Shown here: piece by piece, positions 43,037-52,647 of the stretch
Layout of the letters: each line of letters starts with the position of its first letter
How positions within the stretch are numbered: the stretch's first letter is position 1
From: Undibacterium parvum
GTDB lineage: Bacteria > Pseudomonadota > Gammaproteobacteria > Burkholderiales > Burkholderiaceae_D
Direction of reading: 5' to 3'
Length of the DNA: 64,000 nucleotides
NCBI RefSeq assembly: GCF_003955735.1
Contig: NZ_CP034464.1
Coordinates: 2,542,001-2,606,000 of the forward strand
Translations under genes and position numbers: made by a program
The notes under the pieces: generated by a model
The model's input: the letters and a program-made list of their open reading frames with translations, nothing else
The model's database searches: none
Told to the model about the DNA's origin: nothing

Positions 43037-44080
43037 TTATTTTTTACTCTGATAGATTTTGTCGAACTCGCCGCCATCATCAAAGTGCCGTTTTTGCGCT
43101 TGCTTCCAGCCGCCGAATACGTCTTCTACCGTGAACAGGCTAATCGGTTTAAAGTTAGCCGCATATTTTTTTGCTGCCAGTTCCGAACGTGGGCGGAAAA
43201 AATGTTTTGCGACTATCTCTTGTCCCGCTTCAGAATACAAAAATTGCAGATAGGCAGTCGCCTGTTTGCGGTTGCCCAGCTTATTCACCACGCGATCCAC
43301 CACGGCTACCGGCGACTCGGCCAGTATCGATATTTTTGGATACACCACTTCAAAGTTGTCGCCAAATTCCTGACGCACCAATTGCACTTCGTTTTCAAAC
43401 GTCACCAAAACGTCGCCGATCTCGCGCTGGGTAAAGGTGGTGGTGGCACCGCGCCCGCCGCCGTCCAGTACCGGCACATTTTTAAACAAGCGATCCACCA
43501 ACAGACGTGCTTGCGCCTCGGTGCCGCCGCTCTTGATCACCGATCCCCATGCTGCCAGATAGGTGTAGCGTCCGTTGCCTGAGGTTTTGGGATTCGGTAC
43601 GATGACTTTTAAGCCGGGCTTGCCGAGGTCTTCCCAGCTAGTGAGCTTTTTGGGATTACCCTTGCGCGTCAAAAACACCATGGTGGAATAAAACGGTGCC
43701 GCACCGTTAGGAAACGCTTTATTCCAATCCGCCGGCACCAGGCCTTTTTCGGCAAGAATATCGATGTCATTGGCCTGGTTCATGGTTACCACCGACGCTT
43801 CCATACCGTCGATCACCGAGCGCGCTTGCTTGCTTGAGCCGCCGTGCGACTGGTTGATGCTGATGCTTTCGCCGCTTTTCTTTTTCCAGTCGGCCACGAA
43901 AGCGGGATTGATTTCCTTGAATAATTCACGCGTCACGTCGTAGGAAGCATTGAGAATATCACCAGCCGCATGCGCTGATACGCACAGGCTCAAGCTAGTC
44001 GCAACCAGCATAGTCCACAAGATACGACGACGGGCTGGCGTCTTACTGAAGTGGGATTGCTTTGATAGATGATCAGACAT
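43037..44080 (-). CDS. Second periplasmic sulfate-binding protein
   Basis: A 347-residue protein that starts at 44080, where GGAAG lies 8 nt before the ATG. An unusually long N-terminal region (SDHLSKQSHFSKTPARRR) precedes the hydrophobic signal (ILWTMLVATSLSLCVSAHAAG). ASYDVTRELFKEIN, NQSHGGSSKQARSVIDGMEASVVTM, NPKTSGNGRYTYLAAWGS and TFENEVQLV match Sbp. It is a clear paralogue of the protein at 41801-42820 and has its own terminator, so the two can be regulated apart. It may bind thiosulfate or sulfate with different affinity. Confidence 0.93.
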   Translation of the reverse strand: MSDHLSKQSHFSKTPARRRILWTMLVATSLSLCVSAHAAGDILNASYDVTRELFKEINPAFVADWKKKSGESISINQSHGGSSKQARSVIDGMEASVVTMNQANDIDILAEKGLVPADWNKAFPNGAAPFYSTMVFLTRKGNPKKLTSWEDLGKPGLKVIVPNPKTSGNGRYTYLAAWGSVIKSGGTEAQARLLVDRLFKNVPVLDGGGRGATTTFTQREIGDVLVTFENEVQLVRQEFGDNFEVVYPKISILAESPVAVVDRVVNKLGNRKQATAYLQFLYSEAGQEIVAKHFFRPRSELAAKKYAANFKPISLFTVEDVFGGWKQAQKRHFDDGGEFDKIYQSKK

Positions 44081-44212
44081 GAGAATTCTTCCGAAAAGTA
44101 ATGAGTGCGCCATCTTGAAGAGGAAAGCCAGCAAAGCAAAGGATCATTTTCTTCTAAGTTTAGAAGGAGAACGCATGTAGCGTGGTTTTGATGATAAACA
44201 ATCTCACCAATG

Positions 44213-44292
44213 GCAGCGCCAGTGCGCATATTCCATGCGGGTTTACAAGGCATCTGCCCGCTAAGCCGCATGGAATATGGGCGCTGGCGGGG
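44213..44292. repeat. Palindromic element copy 9
   Basis: Left arm 44217-44240 and right arm 44266-44289 pair at 22 of 24 positions, extending from CGCCAG / CTGGCG at the outside to CCATGCGG / CCGCATGG inside. It lies between glpR and the second sulfate-binding gene. Apart from this element the 44081-44348 gap shows no gene. Confidence 0.9.
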
Positions 44293-44348
44293 ATGGTATT
44301 TTATTTTTGCACTATGCGATCAGCGCGTGCTTTGTATGGATTGCTAAA

Positions 44349-45110
44349 CTATGAAGTCAGCACTACCTTGACCTGCGCCTCTTCCAGTACTTGGGCGAAT
44401 AGCGCAGAGGGCGGTGCATCGGTAAATAAAATATCGATTTGCGATAAATGCGCCATGCGCACCAGCGCCTTGCGGCCGAATTTTCCCTGATCTGCCACCA
44501 GCCAGACCTCGCGTGATTGTTCTATGATGGTCTGCGCCACTTTTACTTCGCGGATATCAAAGTCGCGCAGGCTGCCATCTTCATCGATGCTGGAAATGCC
44601 GATGATGCCGATATCGACCTTGAACTGACGGATGAAGTCGATCGTGGCTTCGCCGACGATGCCGCGATCACGCCCGCGCACCACGCCACCGGCCACGATC
44701 ACTTCGCACTGAGGATTGTCGGCCAGTATCGCTGCCACATTCAGGTTATTTGTCACCACATGCAAGCCCTGATGGTGCAAGAGCGCGCGTGCTACTTCTT
44801 CGGTGGTGGTGCCGATATTAATCATCAAGGAACAACCCGCCGGAACTTGCTCTGCCACCGTCGCCGCGATGCCACGCTTGGCTTCGTTGTGCAAGAGCTG
44901 GCGCTGGCTGTAATCGATATTTTCAACTGAGGAAGCTAGCGCTACCCCGCCGTGGTAGCGAGTCAGCAAGTTGGCTTCTTCCATTTGCTTGACATCCCGG
45001 CGCACCGTTTGCGGCGTGACTGCCAGTTGTTGCGCCAGTTCTTCGACCGAAATGGTGACGGATACACGGATGACATCGAGTAATTGTCGTTGACGGGGAT
45101 TGAGTATCAT
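44349..45110 (-). CDS. glpR: DeoR-family repressor GlpR
   Basis: A 253-residue regulator. The DeoR winged helix is ISVEELAQQLAVTPQTVRRDVKQMEEANLLTRYHGG (about 20-55). The sugar-phosphate domain has INIGTTTEEVARAL, VVTNNLNVAAIL, VIVAGGVVRGRDRGIVG and VWLVADQGKFGRKA. Together with its position divergent from glpD-glpT this identifies GlpR, which releases DNA when glycerol-3-phosphate binds. Its own start region contains ATGTTCAAACAT, a likely operator half of the type it recognises, so it should repress itself. Confidence 0.93.
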   Translation of the reverse strand: MILNPRQRQLLDVIRVSVTISVEELAQQLAVTPQTVRRDVKQMEEANLLTRYHGGVALASSVENIDYSQRQLLHNEAKRGIAATVAEQVPAGCSLMINIGTTTEEVARALLHHQGLHVVTNNLNVAAILADNPQCEVIVAGGVVRGRDRGIVGEATIDFIRQFKVDIGIIGISSIDEDGSLRDFDIREVKVAQTIIEQSREVWLVADQGKFGRKALVRMAHLSQIDILFTDAPPSALFAQVLEEAQVKVVLTS

Positions 45111-45112
45111 AA

Positions 45113-45204
45113 ATGTTCAAACATGATGAAATTACACAGAAATTGTTAGCAATTCGAATTGTTTTGAATAAAAAAGAACATTATCGAACATTTTCGAATC
45201 GAAA
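45113..45204. promoter_or_regulatory. GlpR operator region between glpR and glpD
   Basis: Repeated GlpR-like half sites are visible: ATGTTCAAACAT at 45113-45124, and GAACATTATCGAACATTTTC followed by GAATCGAAA at 45176-45204. They resemble the known GlpR palindrome built from ATGTTCG and CGAACAT. They cover the intergenic space just upstream of glpR and about 170 bp ahead of glpD. Confidence 0.65.
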
Positions 45205-45371
45205 TAATCATAAATTTGTTGCTTATGCTTCGACTTTTGGCGTATCTTAGACGCCTGTCATCTTAACCGTATTCAGCGACATTCAGAGATGGATCTCTGT
45301 ACTAAGCTAGAGACTTAGTAGCGTATTTACCACACGATAGTGCTCATAAGAAAGTAGCGAGAAAGGCCAAA

Positions 45372-46898
45372 ATGAATTTTCCTCAAGAAAAAAAGGAATG
45401 CGATGTGCTGGTAGTCGGTGGCGGCATCAATGGCGTTGGCATAGCACGTGATGCGGCCGGACGCGGCTTGTCCGTGATTCTGTGCGAAAAAGATGATTTG
45501 GCCTCGCATACTTCATCTGCATCTTCCAAGCTGATACATGGCGGCCTGCGTTATTTGGAATATTACGAATTTAATCTGGTCAGAAAAGCCCTGATAGAGC
45601 GCGAGGTCTTGATGCGCTCGGCACCGCACATCATTTCTCCTTTGCGCTTTGTGATGCCGCATATGAAAGGCTTGCGACCAGTCTGGATGTTGCGCGCCGG
45701 CCTGTTTTTATATGACCATCTGGCCAGACGTGAATTATTACCTGGTTCGAATGCCATCGATTTGCGCAAGCATGTGGCGGGCGTTGCGCTCAAACCTAGT
45801 CTGGTGCGCGGCTTCATGTATTCCGACGGCTGGGTCGATGATGCGCGTCTGGTGGTCTTGAATGCCATGCATGCGGTCGAAAAAGGCGCGACGGTAATGA
45901 CACGGACCACCTGCGTATCGGTGATACAGCAAGACGGAAAGTGGCAGGCCCAATTACGCAATGCGGCAGGCGATACGATGGTTGTCCAAGCGCGTAGTCT
46001 GGTGAATGCGACAGGCTCCTGGTCGGCGCAGTTCCAGCAAGATTGCGTACCGCAGGCCACCGGCAAAACCCTGCGTCTGATCAAGGGCAGTCACATCGTG
46101 GTCAAGCGTCTGTTTGATCACGACAATGCCTATATTTTCCAACATCCGGATGGCCGTATCGTGTTTGCCATTCCGTATGAAAAAGACTTCACGCTGATCG
46201 GTACCACCGACCTCGATTATCGCGGCGATATCAACCAAGTGGCGATACAACAGGAAGAAATCGACTACCTGTGTGAATTGACTAGCCTGTATTTCAAACA
46301 GCCGATTTTGCCTGCTGACGTGGTTTGGTCTTACTCCGGAGTGCGTCCGTTAGTCGATGATGGCGCCGCCGATGCCAAGGCAATTACCCGCGATTATCGT
46401 TTAGAGTTGGATCAGTCTGCAGCGCTTATGCTGACGGTGTTTGGTGGGAAAATCACCACCTTCCGCAAGTTGGCGGAAGAGGCAGTCGATATGCTGGCAC
46501 CTTTACTGGGTAATCACAGTAAGTCCTGGACTGCCAACGCCTGCCTGCCGGGCGGCGATATTTTTGGCACCGGACCAGACAATCGCGCGGTGCTCGAATT
46601 TGGTGAATTTGAACGCGCCATGCAGCAGCAATACGCCTGGTTGCCAGCCAGCTTGGTGGCAAGGTATGCGCATGCCTATGGCACAAAAATTCATCAGTTA
46701 CTGGATGCTTGCACTTGCCTCGATGAGATGGGCGAGGCTATCGCGCCCGGCTTGTATGTACGCGAAGTGCGCTATCTGATGCAATATGAATGGGCGCGTA
46801 CGGCCACCGATATTTTGTGGCGGCGTAGCAAGCTAGGCTTGCATCTACCGCCGGGCACAGAGAAAAAACTCGCAATCTGGATCGCAGAAAATCCCTGA
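45372..46898 (+). CDS. glpD: Aerobic glycerol-3-phosphate dehydrogenase GlpD
   Basis: A 508-residue FAD enzyme that oxidises glycerol-3-phosphate to dihydroxyacetone phosphate and passes electrons to quinone at the inner membrane. The FAD motif is GGGINGVGIARDAAGRG (15-31). SSKLIHGGLRYLE, LRLIKGSHIVV, LIGTTDLDY, WSYSGVRPLVDD and GGKITTFRKLAEEA follow in family order, with a C-terminal helical domain ending REVRYLMQYEWARTATDILWRRSKLGL. AAAGG precedes the ATG. It is divergent from glpR and followed by glpT after about 105 bp. Confidence 0.97.
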   Translation: MNFPQEKKECDVLVVGGGINGVGIARDAAGRGLSVILCEKDDLASHTSSASSKLIHGGLRYLEYYEFNLVRKALIEREVLMRSAPHIISPLRFVMPHMKGLRPVWMLRAGLFLYDHLARRELLPGSNAIDLRKHVAGVALKPSLVRGFMYSDGWVDDARLVVLNAMHAVEKGATVMTRTTCVSVIQQDGKWQAQLRNAAGDTMVVQARSLVNATGSWSAQFQQDCVPQATGKTLRLIKGSHIVVKRLFDHDNAYIFQHPDGRIVFAIPYEKDFTLIGTTDLDYRGDINQVAIQQEEIDYLCELTSLYFKQPILPADVVWSYSGVRPLVDDGAADAKAITRDYRLELDQSAALMLTVFGGKITTFRKLAEEAVDMLAPLLGNHSKSWTANACLPGGDIFGTGPDNRAVLEFGEFERAMQQQYAWLPASLVARYAHAYGTKIHQLLDACTCLDEMGEAIAPGLYVREVRYLMQYEWARTATDILWRRSKLGLHLPPGTEKKLAIWIAENP

Positions 46899-47004
46899 GT
46901 GGCTAAGCACTAACAGTTGGTATTAGTGCTTCAGTTGATAACAATAGTAAAACTTTCGACCTTATGCTTTAGGGCTAAAGGCATGATTTTTAATGGAGAC
47001 AACA

Positions 47005-48336
47005 ATGTTTGATTGGTTAAAACCTTCGCCGCATATAGCGGCACTACCGAAGGATAAAATAGACGCAACTTATAAACGTATGCGTTTGCAGATTTTTCTG
47101 GGGATATTTTTCGGCTATGCCGGTTATTACCTGGTAAGGAAAAATTTTACTCTGGCCATGCCAGGCTTGATAGAAATGGGTTACAGCAAAACTCAATTGG
47201 GTTTTGCTTTATCGGGTGTCTCGATTGCCTACGGTCTGTCTAAATTTTTGATGGGGAACATCTCTGATCGTTCCAATCCTAGAGTGTTTCTAGCGCTAGG
47301 TTTAGTGTTGTCGGCCTTGCTCACTATTTTCATCGGCACTAGCTCCTGGGCTCTGTCTTCAGTTGGCGTAATGTTCGCCTTATTGTTTATTAATGGTTGG
47401 GTGCAAGGTATGGGTTGGCCGCCAGCCGGGCGTACCATGGTGCATTGGTGGTCGCATAAGGAGCGCGGTAAAGTCGTCGCCTTGTGGAATACCGCGCACA
47501 ACGTCGGTGGCGGTTTGGTCGCGCCTTTATTCTTATTGGGTATGACACTCTTTAATGACTGGCATAGCGCCTTTTATGTACCGGCGGCCTTCGCATTGTT
47601 GATAGCAGGTTTCGCCTTTTTCACTATGCGTGATACACCGCAGTCGGTCGGTTTGCCGAGCATAGAAGAATATAAAAATGATTATCCAGCCGGCTATGAC
47701 CAGAGCAAAGAACAAGAGCTGAGCGGCAAGGAAATTTTCTTCAAATACGTCTTCAATAATAAGCTGCTGTGGTACATCGCCTTTGCTAACGTCTTTGTGT
47801 ATCTGATACGTTATGGCGTACTCGATTGGGCACCGACTTACTTAAAAGAAGTCAAAGGTTTCAGCCTCAATAAAAGCTCATGGGCCTACTTTTTCTATGA
47901 GTGGGCAGGTATCCCAGGGACTTTATTATGCGGCTGGGTGTCCGATAAAGTATTCCAAGGACGTCGTGCACCGGCCGGCATCTTGTTTATGCTCTTAGTT
48001 GGCGTGGCACTGTTGGTCTACTGGTTAAATCCTGCCGGCAATCCAGTGGTTGATATCGCGGCACTGATCAGTATAGGTTTCCTAATCTATGGTCCGGTGA
48101 TGCTGATCGGTTTGCATGCCTTAGAGCTTGCGCCTAAAAAAGCGGCGGGGACAGCGGCAGGCTTTACCGGCTTTTTCGGCTACATCGGTGGTTCGGTAGC
48201 GGCTAGTGCATTATTGGGTTGGACGGTAGAGCGCTTTGGCTGGAATGGCGGCTTCATCATTCTGGTCGCATCATGCGTGTTAGCGATTTTGTTTATGGCG
48301 TTTACCCTTAAGGGCGAGCGCGCCGCACAAGCTTAA
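47005..48336 (+). CDS. glpT: Glycerol-3-phosphate/phosphate antiporter GlpT
   Basis: A 443-residue major facilitator that imports glycerol-3-phosphate in exchange for phosphate. [19 protein letters not shown] carries the first of the two substrate arginines, and [19 protein letters not shown] the second. [16 protein letters not shown] and [20 protein letters not shown] are diagnostic. The ATG at 47005 is chosen because GGAGA lies 7 nt upstream and the product then starts [10 protein letters not shown] like other GlpT. It forms a uptake-and-oxidation pair with glpD and ends at a strong terminator. Confidence 0.96.
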   Translation: MFDWLKPSPHIAALPKDKIDATYKRMRLQIFLGIFFGYAGYYLVRKNFTLAMPGLIEMGYSKTQLGFALSGVSIAYGLSKFLMGNISDRSNPRVFLALGLVLSALLTIFIGTSSWALSSVGVMFALLFINGWVQGMGWPPAGRTMVHWWSHKERGKVVALWNTAHNVGGGLVAPLFLLGMTLFNDWHSAFYVPAAFALLIAGFAFFTMRDTPQSVGLPSIEEYKNDYPAGYDQSKEQELSGKEIFFKYVFNNKLLWYIAFANVFVYLIRYGVLDWAPTYLKEVKGFSLNKSSWAYFFYEWAGIPGTLLCGWVSDKVFQGRRAPAGILFMLLVGVALLVYWLNPAGNPVVDIAALISIGFLIYGPVMLIGLHALELAPKKAAGTAAGFTGFFGYIGGSVAASALLGWTVERFGWNGGFIILVASCVLAILFMAFTLKGERAAQA

Positions 48337-48354
48337 CTTTTAAGACTTAAGATC

Positions 48355-48391
48355 AAGCCGCAGAGAGCGATGCTCACTGCGGCTTTTTTAT
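48355..48391 (+). terminator. Rho-independent terminator after glpT
   Basis: AAGCCGCAG (48355-48363) pairs perfectly with CTGCGGCTT (48377-48385), followed by a run of T to about 48390. It also lies at the 3' end of the convergent nosL gene, whose stop is at 48393. Confidence 0.92.
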
Positions 48392-48392
48392 T

Positions 48393-49064
48393 TTATCCGG
48401 CATGCGCATGCGTTTGCGTATGGCGTGCACCGTTCAGGCTTTGCAGTAGCTGCGGGCTGATCTCTTTGGCGCTGATTATTTCTCCGCCTCGTTGCGCGAC
48501 AAAAGCCAGTGCCGCCGCCTTGTTGGAAAACGCTGGTAGATTACCGGCACGCATCGGTCCCATGGCAGTCGAGCCGCTGACATAGATGGCCTCGCTGGCC
48601 TTAATCCATTGACCTTTAGTCACGCTGCTATCGTTGCTATCGCTGACGTAGCTGGCGGTGATGTCACTGGCGCGGCGGCCAATGCTGTAATGCCCCACAT
48701 CTTGCAGGTAAATAAACAGCGTTAGCGGCGAGTCGAAAAATTGGGCGTCACCATTAGTAAATATCACTTGCGCAGCCCAATCACGGCTGCGGGCCGGATA
48801 CATGCCACACACCGGGCAGCGCGCATCCAGAGGCACGGCGCGCGGCGCATGTAAGCCTAAGCCCGATGCAGGATCATAAGGCGTAGGCGGTGCGACTATG
48901 CAGACTTCGCCGATTGCCGCCAAGCGACTCGCGTCCTTAGTAGAGGTTTGCCACGGCACTAGTTTGACGAGTAGCGAGGCGCTGAGCAGCGTCAGCACGA
49001 ACCAACTCGCTTGCCTGAAACGCTGCTTTGCAACTGACGGTAGCGCGGCTGAACGATGCGGCAT
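48393..49064 (-). CDS. NosL-family copper protein, membrane-anchored variant
   Basis: A 223-residue protein with an N-terminal membrane helix (SWFVLTLLSASLLVKLV) instead of a lipobox. The NosL copper motif is present as ARCPVCGMYPARSRDW, and HYSIGRRASDITASYVSD, AIYVSGSTAMGPMRAGNLPAF and GGEIISAKEISP follow the family. It ends in HTQTHAHAG, extra histidines that could bind metal. It follows the lipoprotein NosL by 2 bp and is the last gene of the nos operon. Two NosL-like proteins in tandem are less usual and suggest copper hand-over in two steps. Confidence 0.88.
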   Translation of the reverse strand: MPHRSAALPSVAKQRFRQASWFVLTLLSASLLVKLVPWQTSTKDASRLAAIGEVCIVAPPTPYDPASGLGLHAPRAVPLDARCPVCGMYPARSRDWAAQVIFTNGDAQFFDSPLTLFIYLQDVGHYSIGRRASDITASYVSDSNDSSVTKGQWIKASEAIYVSGSTAMGPMRAGNLPAFSNKAAALAFVAQRGGEIISAKEISPQLLQSLNGARHTQTHAHAG

Positions 49065-49066
49065 GA

Positions 49067-49600
49067 TTACATCCTGGTGTCGTGCAAGGCACCGCCCGAG
49101 AGGTCGACCATGTCAGCTTTGATCTCAGCGTAGCGCAGTAGTTTACCGCCCCATTCTGCGGCAAATTTTTTGGCATCCGTTTCCTGTGCGAAGCTGGCGA
49201 TAGTGGGGCCCATCGATCCGTGGCGTTTGCTACCCAGTACATAAAAGCCAGTCTTGGCATCGAACCAGTTATTGCGTGGCTGCTCCCAGTCGGCCTTGCC
49301 CATGTCTTGCACGTACACAGCTGCGATCGCCTTGACTTGCTCTGGTGCCAGCAGCGTATGAAACAACTCCACCGTGTCGCAAAAGAAGGTCGGGGTGTCA
49401 TTGCCAGTATAAAAGATCTGCGCTTTCGGACCAGCGTAATCGGCCAGCAACATGCCATCCAGATCGCAGGTAGTGTGCGTGTCTATCTCCACTGGCGTCA
49501 GGGTTTTGACGGAATTGGATTGGCTGCAGCCAGTAAGTGAACTGGCGAGCAAACTGCTTGCGATGGCAGATAGAATAAAACTGCGGCGTGTCATCATCAT
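49067..49600 (-). CDS. nosL: NosL copper chaperone lipoprotein
   Basis: A 177-residue lipoprotein with signal RRSFILSAIASSLLASSLTGC, the lipidated Cys at about 25. NosL delivers copper(I) to apo-NosZ for the CuZ centre. TTCDLDGMLLADYAGP holds the CxxxGM-type copper site. FYTGNDTPTFFCDTVELF, GKADW, AFYVLGSKRHGSMGPTIASF-like and KLLRYAEI blocks follow the family. It overlaps nosY by 4 bp and is followed by the second NosL-like gene. Confidence 0.9.
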   Translation of the reverse strand: MMMTRRSFILSAIASSLLASSLTGCSQSNSVKTLTPVEIDTHTTCDLDGMLLADYAGPKAQIFYTGNDTPTFFCDTVELFHTLLAPEQVKAIAAVYVQDMGKADWEQPRNNWFDAKTGFYVLGSKRHGSMGPTIASFAQETDAKKFAAEWGGKLLRYAEIKADMVDLSGGALHDTRM

Positions 49601-50412
49601 GATTTAAATCTCCAGCGTGCCAGGGCGAGTGGCACAATTATCCAGGTAAGCATCACCGAGCCCATCATCCAGGGTTTGGCCAGCGCAGGCGGAATAATGC
49701 TGGACAGGCCATACAAGGTGCGGACATCGTCTAGGGAAAAAACATTCAAAATCCGGAACACGTCAGCCGGATTGAGGAGTAAGGCATAGGCAAAGATATC
49801 GCCACCGTAGCTACCGCCGGTACTCACCAAAGCGCCGAGTAAGAGCAGATCAAACACCAGTACAAAGAAGAACCACAGCGCAATTGCCAGGCCAGAGGCG
49901 CGCGTGCGTTCACGCGCTACCACGGACATGAATACCGCCAGACTCAAAAACGCCAGACCCAGTAGCACCGAGCTGAACATAAATCCGAGATAATGAAACA
50001 GACCGGGCCAGCTAAATTGTTGATACAGCAAAATCGCCACCAGCGAAAACCCCGCTGTGGTCGAGAGCGTTAGCGCGGCTGCTAAGCCCAGGTATTTTCC
50101 CAGCAATAATTCCAGACGGGTAATCGGTAGCGCCAGCAACAAGTCCAGCGAACCGCGTTCGCGTTCACCGACGATGGCATCAAAACCCAACAAGAGAGCG
50201 ATCAGTGGGATCAGGTAAATGACCAGGCTAACCAGACTGGTAATGGTCAACTCTATCGATTTCAGGCCGATCTGGCCTTGCTGTGCTCCGCCCAGATAGG
50301 TGATGACCAGCGAAAAAATAGTGAACACCAGGGCCACCGCCAGCACCCAGCGATTGCGGATGCGGTCGCGAAACTCTTTCGCGGCCAGGGTAAAAATTTG
50401 TGAGAATTCCAT
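49597..50412 (-). CDS. nosY: Nitrous oxide reductase maturation ABC permease NosY
   Basis: A 271-residue protein with six membrane helices. FTLAAKEFRDRIRNRWVLAVALVFTIFSL is the standard N-terminus, with GERERGSLDLLLALPITRLELLLGKYLG in the first cytoplasmic loop that contacts the ATPase NosF. With NosF and the periplasmic NosD it forms the NosDFY complex, which drives assembly of the CuZ sulfide-copper centre of NosZ. It starts 20 bp after nosF and overlaps nosL by 4 bp. Confidence 0.93.
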   Translation of the reverse strand: MEFSQIFTLAAKEFRDRIRNRWVLAVALVFTIFSLVITYLGGAQQGQIGLKSIELTITSLVSLVIYLIPLIALLLGFDAIVGERERGSLDLLLALPITRLELLLGKYLGLAAALTLSTTAGFSLVAILLYQQFSWPGLFHYLGFMFSSVLLGLAFLSLAVFMSVVARERTRASGLAIALWFFFVLVFDLLLLGALVSTGGSYGGDIFAYALLLNPADVFRILNVFSLDDVRTLYGLSSIIPPALAKPWMMGSVMLTWIIVPLALARWRFKS

Positions 50413-50432
50413 AGCGTGTTCTTTATTTTGAT

Positions 50433-51362
50433 TTAATCCGAAAATCCAAAAAATACGTCTTCCAGCGAAGGCTCTTGTATGCTCAGATCGAGTAACTTGC
50501 TGCCCAGACTGTGTACCGCATGCAGCACCGCCATCTTGCTGGTGCGCGGGCAGTTGATGACCAAACCATCAGGCACGACGGTGCAAGCGACTCCTGCCAT
50601 ATGAGCTAGCAGGTCTTGCGCCAGTAGTACATCGTCTGCTGCCAGTTTGAGCGACAAAGTGAGCGGCATTTGCATTTGCTCGCGCAATTGGGCGACGCTA
50701 CCTAGTGCCTGTATTTTTCCGGCCGACATAATGGCGAGACGGTCTACTCTTTCCTGCAGTTCGGCCAAGATGTGTGAGGTGATGATGATGGTGACACCGC
50801 TGTCGCGCAAGCCGCGCAGCGTCGCGTAAAAATCGCGTATCGCCTGCGGATCGAGACCATTGGTAGGTTCATCCAAAAATAAGACGCGCGGCTCACCGAG
50901 CAAGGCTTGGGCAAAACCGAGGCGCTGGCGCATACCTTTGGAGTATTCGCGCAAAGGGCGGTTGTGCGCATGCGCCAGTCCCACTCGTTCTAGCATAGGG
51001 GCACATTGGTCGGTTGGCGCACCCTTGAGTTTGGCAAAAAATTTCAGGGTTTCCAGACCGCTCAGGTTGTCATACAAAACCACGTTCTCTGGCAGATAAC
51101 CGAGTTGGCGGCGGGTCTGGCGAAATTGGGATCCGCTGACCGCTGTGCCGTTGATCAGGATCTCGCCTGAAGTCGGCGTAACCAGACCTAGCATCATCTT
51201 AAAAAGAGTGCTTTTGCCAGCGCCGTTATGGCCTATCAAGCCAAAAATTTCGCCTTGCTGTACCGTCAGATCGATCGCGTCAACTGCATGCAAGGCACCG
51301 TAGTGCTTGCTGACGCCGCGTACCTGGATTGCCGGAGCGCTTGTTGTGTGAGTGTTTTTCAT
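50433..51362 (-). CDS. nosF: Nitrous oxide reductase maturation ABC ATPase NosF
   Basis: A 309-residue ATPase. Walker A GHNGAGKST, signature YSKGMRQRLGFAQALLG, Walker B VLFLDEPTNGLD and switch His in IIITSHILAELQ are complete. EVFGL-type IFGLIGHNGAG context and the C-terminal PSLEDVFFGFSD match NosF. The ATG at 51362, 16 bp after the nosD stop, is taken as start, since longer versions would run into nosD. It energises the NosDFY complex. Confidence 0.92.
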   Translation of the reverse strand: MKNTHTTSAPAIQVRGVSKHYGALHAVDAIDLTVQQGEIFGLIGHNGAGKSTLFKMMLGLVTPTSGEILINGTAVSGSQFRQTRRQLGYLPENVVLYDNLSGLETLKFFAKLKGAPTDQCAPMLERVGLAHAHNRPLREYSKGMRQRLGFAQALLGEPRVLFLDEPTNGLDPQAIRDFYATLRGLRDSGVTIIITSHILAELQERVDRLAIMSAGKIQALGSVAQLREQMQMPLTLSLKLAADDVLLAQDLLAHMAGVACTVVPDGLVINCPRTSKMAVLHAVHSLGSKLLDLSIQEPSLEDVFFGFSD

Positions 51363-51378
51363 AGGTTTATTTTTACTC

Positions 51379-52647
51379 TTATTGACCCGGGTAGTGCTTA
51401 CCATGCCACTGATTCCATTGCTTGTTAGTCGGTTGCATACGCGGCTTGGGATCGACCACACTAGGCACGCGCAGCACCGGAAACTGCTGCGAGACTAAGC
51501 GCAAGGCCTGTACTGCCGGGCTGGCGAGCAAGAGTTTGGTACTGGGGTAACGCCAGCTTAGTCGATCTACCATGTCATTGGCTTCATAGGCGACATCGCC
51601 TATGCCATCGCCGTTTCTGTCCCAACCCAGATAATTACTCCAGTGGTTACCGCTCTTGACGCCCCACTTTTCATCTTTGGCACCGACATAGCGGATCTGT
51701 TCGCGATTCGAGATGAAGTCATTGCCCTCGACCTCGTTACGGGTAGAGCCTGCCGACAAATGTACGCCGACGTGGTTGTCAACGATCAGATTGTTCTTGA
51801 TCGTTACGTACTCCACATCATAGATGAACAGGCCGCGGTTATTGCCGGCAATCACATTATTTTCGACTACGGAATCCTGCATGGTGCGCAGCATGATGCC
51901 GTGGTCAGAGTTACCCCAGGTGCGGTTATTTCTGACGGTTTGATTGCGCACTTCCATCAATGCCAGGCCGCCACGGTTGTAGTAGCTATCATTGTCTTCC
52001 CACAGATTGTAGTAAGAGTTCATGTAGTGGCTGCCATAACGGCTGTGATGCAATTTGTTCGATTTGAAAATGGCATGGTGGGAGACATCGACATACAGGG
52101 CATCACGCACAAAGCTGATGTTATTGCCTATGATGCGCGCACCATTGGTGTTGTACAGTTGCACGCCATTGCCGCGCTGCGAAGAATTGTATTCGCGCTT
52201 GCCAGTGATCAGATTGCCCTCGATCAAAACATCATTCGATTTCTCTATCCACAGACCGAACAGGTTGTAAGTCAGATCGCAGTGTCTGACCACGGCGCGG
52301 TGCGCACCGGGGTAGAGATAGATGCCGGCATTTTGGTCTTTCAGGCTGTCGCCGGAGTCGCGCACTATCAGTCCTTCTATGACCACATCGGCGGCAGTCA
52401 CACGGATAGTGTCGCCTTTTTGCGCCGCACTCAGGGTAGGGCGATTGATACCGCGTAGCGTCAGCTTCTTGTCTATCAAAAAATTACCCTGATAATGACC
52501 GCGTGCGATTTCCAGCACATCACCGGCATGGGCGCCGGCGATTGCCTGTTGCAGCGAACTGCCGGCTGGGACTTGTACGGTGGCGGCCTGAACAAAGGCC
52601 ATAGCAAGAAAGAGCAGCAAGGGAAAACCGCGAATGATCGTCCTCAT
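51379..52647 (-). CDS. nosD: Periplasmic copper-site maturation protein NosD
   Basis: A 422-residue secreted protein with a 21-residue signal peptide ending VQA. It is a right-handed parallel beta-helix (PbH1/CASH) protein: repeats such as VIEGLIVRDSG, VLIEGNLITGKR, ARIIGNNISFVRDALYVD, VVENNVIAGNNRGLFIYD and TIKNNLIVDNHVGVHLS stack through residues 75-320. NosD docks on NosFY and helps insert the copper-sulfur cluster into NosZ. It overlaps nosR by 4 bp (ATGA). Confidence 0.94.
   Translation of the reverse strand: MRTIIRGFPLLLFLAMAFVQAATVQVPAGSSLQQAIAGAHAGDVLEIARGHYQGNFLIDKKLTLRGINRPTLSAAQKGDTIRVTAADVVIEGLIVRDSGDSLKDQNAGIYLYPGAHRAVVRHCDLTYNLFGLWIEKSNDVLIEGNLITGKREYNSSQRGNGVQLYNTNGARIIGNNISFVRDALYVDVSHHAIFKSNKLHHSRYGSHYMNSYYNLWEDNDSYYNRGGLALMEVRNQTVRNNRTWGNSDHGIMLRTMQDSVVENNVIAGNNRGLFIYDVEYVTIKNNLIVDNHVGVHLSAGSTRNEVEGNDFISNREQIRYVGAKDEKWGVKSGNHWSNYLGWDRNGDGIGDVAYEANDMVDRLSWRYPSTKLLLASPAVQALRLVSQQFPVLRVPSVVDPKPRMQPTNKQWNQWHGKHYPGQ

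Noticed and set aside
51643..52458. 271-codon ORF opposite nosD
   Set aside because: Antisense to the beta-helix repeats of nosD; the open frame results from the repeated codon pattern.
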